From: Clostridia bacterium
GTDB lineage: Bacteria > Bacillota > Clostridia > Lachnospirales > Lachnospiraceae
Assembly: GCA_910576205.1 (NCBI GenBank)
Contig: CAJTHL010000011.1
Coordinates: 98,403-162,402 of the forward strand
Length of the DNA stretch: 64,000 nt
Direction of reading: 5' to 3'
This document shows, in pieces, positions 43,179 to 55,502 of this stretch. Position 1 is the first letter of the stretch. Each line of letters opens with the position of its first letter. The position numbers and the translations under genes are program-made. The notes under the pieces are model-generated. The model was not told the DNA's origin and did no database searches. It worked only from the letters and a program-made list of their open reading frames with translations.

Positions 43179-44459
43179 CTATTTTTTATTTTTCTCGTTA
43201 TATTGCTCCACCATTCTGGCCTTTGCAGCCAGGCTTCCGGGCTTCGCAGTACCTTTATTATAATATTCTGTTGATTTCCTGATCTTCTCCTGGCGCTCCT
43301 CTTTCGAAGCTTCTTCCTTCTGCACAGACTTAACACTCATCTTGGCTACATCGGAAATCTTCTGGGGCGGAAGGCCTTTTTTCTCCCGTTTCCGGTTATA
43401 ATTTTCTATATTCTTCTTAATCTCTTCCTCAATATCCATTTTTGAGAGACGACGGTTAATCAGAACCTGCTGAACAGTACGAACTACTGCGCTGATAGTC
43501 CAGTAAATTCCCATACCTGCGGGAAGAATAAAACAGAAATACACAGACATAAGAGGCATGAAATTATTCATCATCTTCATAGAACTTGCCATGCTGTCTG
43601 CCATCTCGTTTCCGCTGTTGCTCTCCAGCTGGGGCTGGGACATAAGACGAACGCTGATCCACTGACTTAAACCTGACAGAATCGGTATAATCAAGGCTCC
43701 GATAATAATCAGAACGGCTCCTGCCGCAAAGCCGGCCGTCAGCATATGCCAGGGTGTCTCCGCAATATTCAGACCAAGAAAATTATTGAGCTGCATAAGA
43801 TTTTCATGGGTTGTACCCACGGTTGCGCTAAGATCCGGAAATTTATCTGCCAGTGATTCCCACTCTGCCACGGAAAAATTATTTAACACATCAATAACGG
43901 TATTTTCCAGAGTAAAATCCCTCTTTGCAAACTGTTTTGCACTCTCTGTAGCCTGGATAAATTCTACCGCGCCGTCTGTACTCATCACTTTGGTAACAAG
44001 AGGATAGAAAACCTCCTTTACCTTGCTGATATAAGCGGGAATAGCATAAATTACCCGGTACAGAGCAAACAGGATAGGAAGCTGGATCAGCATGGGAAGG
44101 CAGGTTCCCGTAGGGGATGTGCCATATTTTGCATAGATGGCATCCGTCTCGTCCTTCATCTTCATCATGGAAACCTGATCCTGTTTTCCCTTATATTTTT
44201 TCTGCACAGCCTGAACCTCGGGATTCATCTTTGCAGACATTTTTGAAAACTTCTGCTGCTTAATCGTAAGAGGCAGCATCAGCATATAGATTACAATCGT
44301 AAATATAATAATAGCCAATCCGATACTCGGTATTCCCAAAGTATTCAGAAATTCAAAAATAACATTCATTAACAGACCTAAAAGCTGTGCAATAGGCCCA
44401 ATAATAAATGTACTATCCTGTGTTAAAAATATTACTGGCAATGAAACGCCCTCCTTCAT
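43179..44459 (-). CDS. yidC: Membrane protein insertase YidC/Oxa1
   Basis: The 426-residue protein is the Gram-positive type of insertase, without the large periplasmic domain. Five to six spans, a cytoplasmic coiled hairpin (KMNPEVQAVQKKYKGKQDQVS), YGTSPTGTCLPMLIQLPILFALYRVI, and a basic C-terminal tail are seen. At the position in the first core span where SpoIIIJ and E. coli YidC have the functionally important arginine (VRLLILPLT type), this protein has Tyr58 (IYMLMLPLT). The extracellular loop between spans 2 and 3 is long (about 80 residues). It is flanked by yidD and jag in the standard order. Confidence 0.95.
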   Translation of the reverse strand: MKEGVSLPVIFLTQDSTFIIGPIAQLLGLLMNVIFEFLNTLGIPSIGLAIIIFTIVIYMLMLPLTIKQQKFSKMSAKMNPEVQAVQKKYKGKQDQVSMMKMKDETDAIYAKYGTSPTGTCLPMLIQLPILFALYRVIYAIPAYISKVKEVFYPLVTKVMSTDGAVEFIQATESAKQFAKRDFTLENTVIDVLNNFSVAEWESLADKFPDLSATVGTTHENLMQLNNFLGLNIAETPWHMLTAGFAAGAVLIIIGALIIPILSGLSQWISVRLMSQPQLESNSGNEMADSMASSMKMMNNFMPLMSVYFCFILPAGMGIYWTISAVVRTVQQVLINRRLSKMDIEEEIKKNIENYNRKREKKGLPPQKISDVAKMSVKSVQKEEASKEERQEKIRKSTEYYNKGTAKPGSLAAKARMVEQYNEKNKK

Positions 44460-44464
44460 TCTCC

Positions 44465-44674
44465 TTAAGGCACAGGGTCATATCCGCCCTTTGAGAACGG
44501 ATTGCATCTTAAAATTCTCCAACAGGCCAGCAAAGTGCCCTTAAAGGCTCCGTATTTCTGAATTGCTTCCAGTCCATACTGGGAACAGCTGGGAATATAG
44601 GGGCATTTTGTTGTTTTCATGGGGGATATATAGCACTGATAAAACCGAATCATCTTAATCAATAGTATTCTCAT
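44465..44674 (-). CDS. yidD: Membrane protein insertion efficiency factor YidD
   Basis: The 69-residue protein has the YidD hallmark [19 protein letters not shown] and the end [13 protein letters not shown], with an N-terminal amphipathic helix. It supports YidC function. Its start overlaps the end of rnpA by 20 bp, a conserved arrangement. Confidence 0.97.
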   Translation of the reverse strand: MRILLIKMIRFYQCYISPMKTTKCPYIPSCSQYGLEAIQKYGAFKGTLLACWRILRCNPFSKGGYDPVP

Positions 44675-45011
44675 CTTTATTTAAAACCCCATGAAGTTTT
44701 CCCAGATGCATAAACGCGCTGTTGATTTCCCGATATGTTCTACCCCTGGCATTGACCCTTGCAATGACTACCATGTCTAAACCACTATTAAACATTTCTT
44801 CCTGTAGCCGGTAACTCTCCCGAATCAATCTGGTTAACCGGTGTCTCACAATACTGTTTCCGACTTTTTTACTTACGGAAATACCCAGGCGGTTTCCAGC
44901 CAGACCATTTTCCCTTACATACAAAACCAGATACCGGTTAGCAAGGGATTTTCCTTCCTTATATACGGTCTGAAAATCCCTGTTCTTCTTCAATGATTCC
45001 GAATACTTCAT
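44655..45011 (-). CDS. rnpA: Ribonuclease P protein component
   Basis: The 118-residue basic protein binds RNase P RNA for tRNA 5' maturation. The RNR motif region ([19 protein letters not shown]) and the central FxxxxxxG strand with LVLYVRENG are seen. It follows rpmH by 51 bp and overlaps yidD at the 3' end. The RNase P RNA gene is not in this window. Confidence 0.96.
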   Translation of the reverse strand: MKYSESLKKNRDFQTVYKEGKSLANRYLVLYVRENGLAGNRLGISVSKKVGNSIVRHRLTRLIRESYRLQEEMFNSGLDMVVIARVNARGRTYREINSAFMHLGKLHGVLNKDENTID

Positions 45012-45062
45012 TCTTTCCTTTTCCTATACGGTTATTAAGGAAAAAGGCCACAAATATGCGGC

Positions 45063-45197
45063 CTACGCTGATAATCTTTTTCTTCCTTTTAACCTTCTGG
45101 CTGCCAGTACTTTCCTTCCGCCAGGTGTACTCATTCTTTTCCTGAATCCATGAACTTTCGCTCTGGAACGCTTTTTAGGCTGAAATGTCATTTTCAT
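45063..45197 (-). CDS. rpmH: Ribosomal protein bL34
   Basis: The 44-residue, very basic protein is bL34 of the 50S subunit: [20 protein letters not shown] then [13 protein letters not shown]. The frame is open upstream, but AGGAGGTGG precedes the ATG at 45197 and gives the family's exact length. It is the first gene of the minus-strand series running away from the origin, with a consensus promoter directly upstream. Confidence 0.98.
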   Translation of the reverse strand: MKMTFQPKKRSRAKVHGFRKRMSTPGGRKVLAARRLKGRKRLSA

Positions 45198-45234
45198 AAG
45201 TTGTCCACCTCCTCTTTTTATCAATATCATTCCA

Positions 45235-45263
45235 ATTATATTCGGAAAAGCCTTTAAAGTCAA
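45235..45263 (-). promoter_or_regulatory. Promoter of rpmH
   Basis: On the minus strand TTGACT (45258-45263) and a perfect TATAAT (45235-45240) are 17 bp apart, 38 bp upstream of the rpmH start. Confidence 0.85.
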
Positions 45264-45313
45264 GCTATTTTACTTAATATTACGGATAAGTTTTTGTAAT
45301 TTTAATTTCCCTA

Positions 45314-45342
45314 TTGCCTGAATTTTTGATTTGTTATAAAAT
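45314..45342 (+). promoter_or_regulatory. Candidate promoter of dnaA
   Basis: TTGCCT (45314-45319) and TAAAAT (45337-45342) are 17 bp apart; a DnaA box at 45366-45374 lies just downstream, consistent with autoregulation. Confidence 0.5.
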
Positions 45343-45365
45343 GTATAAAATAGGGTAGAAATTTT

Positions 45366-45374
45366 TTATCCACA
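45366..45374 (+). promoter_or_regulatory. DnaA box upstream of dnaA
   Basis: A perfect TTATCCACA lies 20 bp before the dnaA start, in the AT-rich rpmH-dnaA gap (45198-45394). I see no second perfect box in this gap. Confidence 0.85.
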
Positions 45375-45394
45375 AACTTACGGGAGACGGCAAA

Positions 45395-46759
45395 ATGCAT
45401 ATTATCTACGAGAAATGGAGCGAAATACTGGAGCATGTAAGAAAGGAACACGAACTCACCGATCTTTCCTTTAAAACATGGCTTCTTCCATTAAAAATAT
45501 ATAAGATTGAGGAGCATGTAGTAACCATCATAGCATCTAACGATAAATTTGTGACCTATATCACAGATAAATTCAAGCTTCCCATCTTTGTGGCCATTGC
45601 AGAAATTACAGGCGAAGAATACGATATTGTATTTATAAAGGAAGAAGAAGCAAAACTTATGGACAGGGAAAAACAGCCGGAAAAAACTTCCTCCTCCAGA
45701 CCGTCCATAAGCAGTATCCTGGAAAAGAGTAATATCAATCCCAAATATACCTTTGACAATTTTGTGGTGGGCAGCAACAATAAATTTGCCCATTCCGCAT
45801 CCCTTGCCGTGGCGGAGACGCCAGGCAAAGTATTCAATCCCCTGTTTCTCTACGGAGGTGTGGGGCTTGGAAAAACCCATCTGATGCACTCCATCGCCAA
45901 CTACATATTAAAGGAGACTTCGGATCTGAAAATTCTCTATGTCACTTCCGAATATTTTACAAACGAGCTGATTGAAACCCTCCGGGCAGGCGACCGCTAC
46001 GGCATGACCCAGTTCCGGGAAAAATACAGGAATATTGATGTGCTTCTCATTGACGACGTACAGTTCTTAATCGGAAAAGAGAGTACCCAGGAAGAATTTT
46101 TCCACACCTTCAATACCCTTTACAATGCGGACAAGCAGATCATTATTTCCAGTGACCGCCCTCCCAAGGATATTGAAACTCTGGAAGAACGTCTTCGCAC
46201 CAGGTTTGAATGCGGTCTGATTGCAGATATCTCTTCCCCGGATTTTGAGACCCGGGTGGCAATCCTCCGGAAGAAAGAGGAGATGGAGAGACAACACATT
46301 GACGACGAGATCATTAACTATATTGCCACAAATGTAAAGTCAAACATCCGGGAGCTGGAAGGCGCCTACAACCGTCTCATTGCCCTCTCTACTCTGGAAA
46401 AACGGGAGATCAACATGTCCCTGGCAGAGGAAGCTATCAAGGATATTATTTCCCCTAACCAGGAGCGGAAAATTACGCTGGAACTGATTCTTGAGATTAT
46501 AGCAGAACACTTTAATATCTCTCCTACAGACATTAAGGGAAATAAAAGAAGCTCTGACATTGTATTCCCAAGACAGATCTGCATGTATCTTAGCAGAGAT
46601 ATCCTGGGAACCCCTCTGAAACAGATCGGAGAATTTCTCGGAGGAAAAGACCATACCACCATTTTACATGGGGTAGAAAAGATCAGCGAAGAGATTAAGA
46701 CAAAGGAAAGTACGAAACAGCTGGTAAATACCATAAAAAACAAGATCAACCCAAATTGA
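45395..46759 (+). CDS. dnaA: Chromosomal replication initiator DnaA
   Basis: The 454-residue protein has the four DnaA domains: an N-terminal interaction domain (about 1-85), a short linker, the AAA+ core (GGVGLGKTHLMHSIANY, IDDVQFLIGKE, sensor motifs), and the C-terminal helix-turn-helix with the DnaA signature (ILHGVEKISEEI preceded by GGKDHTT). It binds the DnaA boxes on both sides of its own gene and starts bidirectional replication. GGGAGA precedes the ATG. All features are ordinary in length and order. Confidence 0.98.
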   Translation: MHIIYEKWSEILEHVRKEHELTDLSFKTWLLPLKIYKIEEHVVTIIASNDKFVTYITDKFKLPIFVAIAEITGEEYDIVFIKEEEAKLMDREKQPEKTSSSRPSISSILEKSNINPKYTFDNFVVGSNNKFAHSASLAVAETPGKVFNPLFLYGGVGLGKTHLMHSIANYILKETSDLKILYVTSEYFTNELIETLRAGDRYGMTQFREKYRNIDVLLIDDVQFLIGKESTQEEFFHTFNTLYNADKQIIISSDRPPKDIETLEERLRTRFECGLIADISSPDFETRVAILRKKEEMERQHIDDEIINYIATNVKSNIRELEGAYNRLIALSTLEKREINMSLAEEAIKDIISPNQERKITLELILEIIAEHFNISPTDIKGNKRSSDIVFPRQICMYLSRDILGTPLKQIGEFLGGKDHTTILHGVEKISEEIKTKESTKQLVNTIKNKINPN

Positions 46760-47031
46760 GGATTTCCTGTGGGTTATATGTGGAAGAGCTGTGAATGCCC
46801 TGTGGATAAATTTTAAGGCTCCCCTGCCTTAAAAAAGCATGTGAATAACTTCGAAGTTTTCCAAAACAGTTTCTTTTGTTTTTCACATACTTATCCTTGA
46901 CAGAAATCCTGTATTTTAAGGACAAACTACACTTATTCACAAATTCACAGCCCCTACTAAGAATAAGACGGATATCTTTTATATATTTATACCTCATTCT
47001 CAACGATCTGCAAGGAAAGGAGTTTTACACA
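46760..47031 (+). other. Putative oriC unwinding region (dnaA-dnaN gap)
   Basis: This 272-bp gap holds a perfect DnaA box (TGTGGATAA, 46801-46809) and two one-mismatch boxes (46840-46848 and 46933-46941), a perfect inverted repeat (TTTTAAGGC 46811-46819 with GCCTTAAAA 46826-46834), and AT-rich stretches. Genes diverge around it. With the box upstream of dnaA this gives the bipartite layout known from Bacillus subtilis. The dnaN ribosome site (AAAGGAG) ends the region. Confidence 0.75.
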
Positions 47032-48144
47032 ATGAAATTTATCTGTACGAAATCAGACTTATTAAAGGGCGTTAATATTGTATCAAAAGCAGTTCCATCC
47101 AAAACTACCATGTCTATTCTGGAATGTATTCTTATCGATACTTCTTCCGGAGAGATTAAATTTACAGCCAACGATATGGAGCTTGGTATTGAAACAAAAA
47201 TCGAAGGCAATATCCTGGAAAAGGGAGTCATTGCCCTGGACGCGAAAATCTTCTCGGAGATTGTGAGAAAGCTTCCCGACAATGACGTTACCATTGAGAC
47301 AAAGGCGGATTTACAAACGGTTATTACCTGTGAAAAAGCGAAGTTTAATATTTCCGGAAGATCCGGGGAGGATTTCGCAAACCTTCCTTATATTGAAAGA
47401 CAGGATTCCATTGCGGTATCCCAGTTCAGCCTGAAGGAGATCATCAAACAGACGATTTTCTCCATTTCAGACAATGACAACAACAAGATGATGACAGGAG
47501 AGCTCTTTGAAATTACCGGAAACGAGCTGAAGGTGGTTTCCCTGGACGGCCACCGGGTATCCATCCGTAAGCTTGAGCTAAAAGAGAGCTATGAGAACAA
47601 AAAAGCCATTATTCCCGGGAAAACCCTTCTGGAAATCAGCAAAATTCTTTCCGGGGAAATGAATGCTCTGGTAAATATCTTTTTTACCAAAAACCACATG
47701 ATTTTTGAGTTTGACGAGACCACCGTGGTTTCCAGGCTGATCGAGGGAGAATACTTCCGCATTGAACAGATGCTTTCCAGCGATTATGAGACAAAAGTTA
47801 CCATTAACAAAAGAGAATTTTTAAACTGTATCGACAGGGCGACCCTGCTGGTGAAGGAAGGGGACAAGAGGCCTATCATTATCCAGATAGAGGATGGAAA
47901 TATGGAGCTGAGTATTACTACAGGCCTTGGCTCCATGAACGAAAACATTGCTATTGAGAAAGAGGGAAAAGACCTTATGATCGGTTTTAATCCTAAATTC
48001 CTGATAGACGCCCTTCGCGTGATAGATGATGATGACGTGACCTTGTATCTTGTCAATCCCAAGGCTCCCTGTTTTATCAGGAATGAATCTGAAACTTACA
48101 TTTATCTCATTCTGCCGGTCAATTTTAACAGCGCGGCAAGATAG
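47032..48144 (+). CDS. dnaN: DNA polymerase III beta sliding clamp
   Basis: The 370-residue protein is the ring-shaped processivity clamp, made of three repeats of the clamp fold. Typical stretches are the start MKFICTKSDLLKGVNIVSKA, SGEIKFTANDMELGIE, and the end VNPKAPCFIRNESETYIYLILPV. The open frame extends upstream into the origin region, but AAAGGAG is spaced for the ATG at 47032. Its hydrophobic pocket at the domain junction is where DnaX-linked polymerase and other partners bind. Confidence 0.97.
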   Translation: MKFICTKSDLLKGVNIVSKAVPSKTTMSILECILIDTSSGEIKFTANDMELGIETKIEGNILEKGVIALDAKIFSEIVRKLPDNDVTIETKADLQTVITCEKAKFNISGRSGEDFANLPYIERQDSIAVSQFSLKEIIKQTIFSISDNDNNKMMTGELFEITGNELKVVSLDGHRVSIRKLELKESYENKKAIIPGKTLLEISKILSGEMNALVNIFFTKNHMIFEFDETTVVSRLIEGEYFRIEQMLSSDYETKVTINKREFLNCIDRATLLVKEGDKRPIIIQIEDGNMELSITTGLGSMNENIAIEKEGKDLMIGFNPKFLIDALRVIDDDDVTLYLVNPKAPCFIRNESETYIYLILPVNFNSAAR

Positions 48145-48152
48145 GAATTTTT

Positions 48153-48359
48153 ATGAATACGATTAAAATCAGAGACGAGTTTATTAAACTGGGGCAGGCC
48201 CTTAAGCTTGCAGGCCTGGTGGATTCCGGTGTGGAGGCAAAGATACTGATTCAGGATGGTCAGGTGAAAGTCAACGGGGAAACCGAGTATCAGAGAGGCA
48301 AAAAGCTTCATCCTGGTGATGTTTTTTCTTATAAAGGGCAGGAAATAAAAATAAACTGA
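48153..48359 (+). CDS. yaaA: S4-domain RNA-binding protein YaaA
   Basis: The 68-residue protein is one S4 RNA-binding domain (FIKLGQALKLAGLVDSGVEAK then VKVNGETEYQRGKKL). It lies between dnaN and recF as in Bacillus and many Clostridia, where it is thought to act on the ribosome. The spacing (8 bp from dnaN, 16 bp to recF) indicates one operon. Confidence 0.95.
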   Translation: MNTIKIRDEFIKLGQALKLAGLVDSGVEAKILIQDGQVKVNGETEYQRGKKLHPGDVFSYKGQEIKIN

Positions 48360-48375
48360 GACGTTGGTGCAGACT

Positions 48376-51391
<3,016 letters not shown>

Positions 51392-51404
51392 GGGTGAGAA
51401 TCGA

Positions 51405-53894
51405 ATGGAAGATAATATCTTTGATAAAGTCCATGAAGTGGATTTGAAAAAGACAATGGAGGACTCTTATATCGATTATGCCATGAGCGTAATTGCTGCC
51501 CGGGCGCTTCCCGATGTAAGAGACGGACTAAAGCCTGTCCAGAGAAGGGTACTTTATTCTATGATCGAGCTGAATAACGGCCCGGATAAGCCCCACAGGA
51601 AATGTGCCCGTATCGTGGGTGATACCATGGGTAAATATCACCCTCACGGAGACAGTTCCATTTACGGCGCCCTGGTAAATATGGCTCAAGAGTGGTCTAC
51701 CCGTTATCCTCTTGTAGACGGCCACGGAAATTTTGGTTCCGAGGACGGGGACGGCGCTGCGGCTATGCGTTATACAGAGGCCCGCTTAAGTAAGATTTCC
51801 ATGGAAATGCTGGCGGACATCAATAAGGATACCGTAGATTTTGTTCCCAATTTTGATGAGACGGAGAAAGAGCCGGTAGTACTGCCTTCCCGTTATCCAA
51901 ATCTTCTGGTAAACGGAACCACAGGCATTGCCGTGGGTATGGCTACCAATATCCCTCCCCACAATCTGCGGGAGATCATAAACGCCGTGGTGAAGCTTAT
52001 TGACAACCAGGTCGAGGAGGACAGAGATACAGAAATAGAGGAGATTCTGAACATTGTCAAAGGACCGGATTTCCCCACAGGGGCGGAAATTCTGGGAACA
52101 CGGGGCATCGAGGACGCCTACCGTACAGGCCGGGGAAAAATTCGCGTGCGTGCAGTGACAAACATAGAGACCATGGAAAACGGAAAGAATCGTATCATTG
52201 TCACGGAACTTCCCTACATGGTTAATAAAGCCCGTCTGATTGAGAAAATCGCGGATCTGGTCAAGGAAAAGAAGATCGATGGCATCACCTATATCGGCGA
52301 TGAGTCCAGCCGGGAGGGTATGCGCATCAATATTGAGCTTCGGCGGGATGCAAATGCCAATGTTATCTTAAATCAGCTTTACAAACATACCCAGCTCCAG
52401 GATACCTTTGGGGTTATTATGCTTTCCCTGGTAAACAACCAGCCCAAGGTACTGAATATTCTGGACATGTTAAAATATTATCTCCTGCACCAGGAGGAAG
52501 TAGTTACCAGAAGGACAAAGTACGATCTCAATAAAGCCCAGGAGCGGGCGCATATTTTAAAAGGCCTCCTTATTGCCCTTGATAATATTGACCGGGTAAT
52601 TCAGATTATCCGCAGTTCCCGTTCCACCCAGATTGCGAAAGAAGGTCTGATGGCAGAGTTTTCCCTGGACGACGTCCAGGCCCAGGCTATTGTGGACATG
52701 CGCCTTAGGGCTCTCACAGGTCTGGAGAGAGAAAAGCTGGAAGCGGAGTATGCGGAGCTTATGAAGCGTATCGCTTATCTGGAAGGAATTCTGGCAGACA
52801 AAAAGAAGCTTTTGGGAGTAATCAGGGAAGAGATTCTTGTAGTTGCGGAGAAATACGGAGACGAAAGAAGAACATCCATTGGCTTTGACGAGTTTGATAT
52901 CTCCATGGAAGATATTATCCCTCTGGAAGATACGGTAATTACCATGACCAATCTGGGATATATCAAGCGTATGACCGTGGATAATTTCCGCAGCCAGAAC
53001 CGCGGCGGCAAGGGAATCAAGGGCATGCAGACCATTAATGAGGATTACATTGAGGAGCTCTTTATGACAACTACCCACCACTATATCATGTTCTTTACGG
53101 ATATGGGAAAGGTATACCGTCTAAAGACTTATGAAATTCCCGAGGCCAGTCGTACCTCCCGGGGAACAGCCATTATCAATCTTTTGCAGCTTCAGCCAGG
53201 GGAGAAGATAACAGCCGTTATTCCCATTGACAATTATGAGGAAGGAAAATACCTCTTTATGGCCACCAGAAACGGCATTGTGAAGAAAACCTCCATTCAG
53301 GATTATGCCAACGTGAGGAAAAAAGGTCTCCAGGCCATTGTTCTTCGGGAGGACGATCAGCTTATTGAGGTAAAATACACAGATAATGAGAAAGATATTG
53401 TGCTGGTAACAAAATTTGGCATGTGTATCCGGTTTTCCGAGACGGATGTAAGACCCACAGGCCGTACATCCATGGGCGTTATCGGTATGAATCTCACAGA
53501 CGGAGATGAAGTAGTTGCCATGCAGGTGCATACTCAGGGAGAATATCTGATGATCGTGTCGGAAAACGGCCTTGGTAAACTGACGGCTATGACTGAGTTT
53601 ACCAGCCAGAACCGCGGCGGCAAGGGTGTGAAATGTTATAAGATCACGGAAAAAACCGGAAGTGTCATTGGCGCCAAAGCGGTTAACATGGAAGATGAGG
53701 TTATGCTCATTACCACAGAGGGAATTATCATCCGGTTTGAGTGCAGCGATATTTCAATCCTGGGAAGAATCACCTCCGGCGTCAAGCTGATGGATGTAGA
53801 TTCCGAAAAGGACATTGCGGTTGCCAGCATCGCCAAGGTGCGGGAGCAGGTAAATAAAGACAATGAGGCGACTGTAGAGGAAGAGGAATCCTAA
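51405..53894 (+). CDS. gyrA: DNA gyrase subunit A
   Basis: The 829-residue subunit carries the breakage-reunion domain with catalytic Tyr123 ([11 protein letters not shown]) and a C-terminal six-bladed beta-pinwheel whose GyrA box-like repeats are seen at NRGGKGIKG and NRGGKGVKC. In the quinolone-resistance region ([13 protein letters not shown]), Ser84 and Gly88 occupy the positions of E. coli Ser83 and Asp87, so the acidic residue is absent. A terminator at 53921-53961 follows. The C-terminus is short and acidic. Confidence 0.97.
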   Translation: MEDNIFDKVHEVDLKKTMEDSYIDYAMSVIAARALPDVRDGLKPVQRRVLYSMIELNNGPDKPHRKCARIVGDTMGKYHPHGDSSIYGALVNMAQEWSTRYPLVDGHGNFGSEDGDGAAAMRYTEARLSKISMEMLADINKDTVDFVPNFDETEKEPVVLPSRYPNLLVNGTTGIAVGMATNIPPHNLREIINAVVKLIDNQVEEDRDTEIEEILNIVKGPDFPTGAEILGTRGIEDAYRTGRGKIRVRAVTNIETMENGKNRIIVTELPYMVNKARLIEKIADLVKEKKIDGITYIGDESSREGMRINIELRRDANANVILNQLYKHTQLQDTFGVIMLSLVNNQPKVLNILDMLKYYLLHQEEVVTRRTKYDLNKAQERAHILKGLLIALDNIDRVIQIIRSSRSTQIAKEGLMAEFSLDDVQAQAIVDMRLRALTGLEREKLEAEYAELMKRIAYLEGILADKKKLLGVIREEILVVAEKYGDERRTSIGFDEFDISMEDIIPLEDTVITMTNLGYIKRMTVDNFRSQNRGGKGIKGMQTINEDYIEELFMTTTHHYIMFFTDMGKVYRLKTYEIPEASRTSRGTAIINLLQLQPGEKITAVIPIDNYEEGKYLFMATRNGIVKKTSIQDYANVRKKGLQAIVLREDDQLIEVKYTDNEKDIVLVTKFGMCIRFSETDVRPTGRTSMGVIGMNLTDGDEVVAMQVHTQGEYLMIVSENGLGKLTAMTEFTSQNRGGKGVKCYKITEKTGSVIGAKAVNMEDEVMLITTEGIIIRFECSDISILGRITSGVKLMDVDSEKDIAVASIAKVREQVNKDNEATVEEEES

Positions 53895-53920
53895 CAGAAT
53901 TGCGAGAGGATTTGAGCGGA

Positions 53921-53961
53921 TGGAACACAGGAAAGGCTTGTGATTTTCTGTGTTCCATTTT
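53921..53961 (+). terminator. Intrinsic terminator after gyrA
   Basis: TGGAACACAG (53921-53930) and CTGTGTTCCA (53948-53957) form a perfect 10-bp stem extended by AAA/TTT inside the loop, followed by a short T run. It closes the dnaA-to-gyrA series and separates it from the envelope cluster. Confidence 0.85.
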
Positions 53962-53987
53962 GACTAAAGCCATGGAATGGGGAAAAA

Positions 53988-55502
53988 ATGAAAGATAAAA
54001 TTTTTCTGTTTATGAGATGTACAATCGCATATTGTGCCATGGTGTTAATAAGTATTTTATTCCTGATTAGTATTTTTTCTACCTCTTATTTTGATCCAGG
54101 AAATATGTGGGCGGAGCATCCTCTGTATCGATGGGATAATCCTCTATGGTTTTTTCTTTTTGCAATGGCTATTTTCCTGTTTCTTTATTTTGCTGATCAA
54201 AAGGAATGGCTGGAAAAGCTGCCCTCCAGGATATTGCTGGCAGGACTGCTGGCCTATACATTTGCCATAAGCCTGCACTGGGTAAATGTCAGCGGTATTG
54301 TTCCGGATGCGGATCAGAAGGCAGTCTCTTTTGTGGCTTTCATTACAGCGCAGAACAATTTTCTGTTTTTTGAGCCGGAAAAATATATGCAGATTTATCC
54401 AAACCAGCTTGGAATGGTTTCCATTCTGGAAATCCTTTACCGTTTATCCGGCGGAGAACATTTCCGGCTGTTTCAGTATCTGAACTGTGTGGGAAACTGC
54501 TTGATTTTTGGAATGCTTTATCTGTTTGTGGAGAAGTGCTTACACAAAAAAAGAATTACAAACCTGTTTCTGATTCTCTGTTTTGGATGCTGTCATCTGA
54601 TTTTATACAGCACCTTTTTGTATGGGACTACCCTGGGGCTTGCTTTTGCCCTTGTGGCCGTCTATCTGGAACTGTTATTTTTAGAGAGAAAAAAGTGGTA
54701 TTTGGGCATTAGCTCCGCTGTTTTTATAAGCCTTTCTATATTGATAAAAAATAATTACAGCATCTTTTTTGTAGGTATGCTGCTGCTTCTCTTATACAAG
54801 GGAATCCACAAAAAACGGCTGGAGTGTATTTTTCTGGCTTTCTTGTCTGTCCTTCTCTTTGGAGTGGCAAAGAACGCTCTGGAATTCAGCTATGAAACCC
54901 GCTCCGGTATGGAGCTTGGAGACGGAATGCCAAAGATTATGTGGATTGCCATGGGAATGCAGGAGGGAGACAGGGGAGAGGGATGGTATAACGCCTTTAA
55001 TTATGATATTTTCCGAGAAACCGGATGTAATGCGGAAAAGAGTACAGAGATAGCAAAAACTGCCATTGGGGAATCTGTGGATACTTTTAAAAAGAATCCT
55101 GCTTATGCTTTACGGTTTTATTACCGGAAATTTGTTTCCCAGTGGAATGAGCCTACCTATGAATCTTTGTGGGTGAATATTTCCCACCAGGGAAAATTTC
55201 CTAAAATTATTCAGAGCCTTTATGACGGAAAGTTAAATAAAATCATGGTGGAATACATGAATCTGTACCAAAGCCTTCTTTTATCTGGCGCGTCTATAGC
55301 TTTTATAAGGAAAAGAAGACAATGGTCGGAGGAACAGCTTTTGTTTCCGTTGATTCTTCTGGGCGGATTTTTGTTTCATATGATCTGGGAAGCAAAATCC
55401 CAGTATATAATTTCCTATTTTATTTTGCTGCTACCATACGCGGCGGCAGGTATGGAATCCATACTCTGTCTGAACATACCAGGAAAGAGAGAAAATGTAT
55501 GA
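53988..55502 (+). CDS. Polytopic membrane protein, GT-C-like, paralogue 1
   Basis: This 504-residue protein has about 11-12 membrane spans. It is a paralogue of the gene at 58291: both share PDADQ / PTADQ in an early outer loop, KYMQIYPxQxG at about residue 135, a RSGxExG segment, AMGMQEG...GWYN, and a C-terminal EAKSxYIxxYF span. The acidic residues in the first outer loop and the overall plan are those of GT-C glycosyltransferases that use lipid-linked sugars, but I cannot name a family. It starts behind GGGGAAA, 26 bp after the gyrA terminator, and its stop overlaps the next start (ATGA). Confidence 0.7.
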   Translation: MKDKIFLFMRCTIAYCAMVLISILFLISIFSTSYFDPGNMWAEHPLYRWDNPLWFFLFAMAIFLFLYFADQKEWLEKLPSRILLAGLLAYTFAISLHWVNVSGIVPDADQKAVSFVAFITAQNNFLFFEPEKYMQIYPNQLGMVSILEILYRLSGGEHFRLFQYLNCVGNCLIFGMLYLFVEKCLHKKRITNLFLILCFGCCHLILYSTFLYGTTLGLAFALVAVYLELLFLERKKWYLGISSAVFISLSILIKNNYSIFFVGMLLLLLYKGIHKKRLECIFLAFLSVLLFGVAKNALEFSYETRSGMELGDGMPKIMWIAMGMQEGDRGEGWYNAFNYDIFRETGCNAEKSTEIAKTAIGESVDTFKKNPAYALRFYYRKFVSQWNEPTYESLWVNISHQGKFPKIIQSLYDGKLNKIMVEYMNLYQSLLLSGASIAFIRKRRQWSEEQLLFPLILLGGFLFHMIWEAKSQYIISYFILLLPYAAAGMESILCLNIPGKRENV

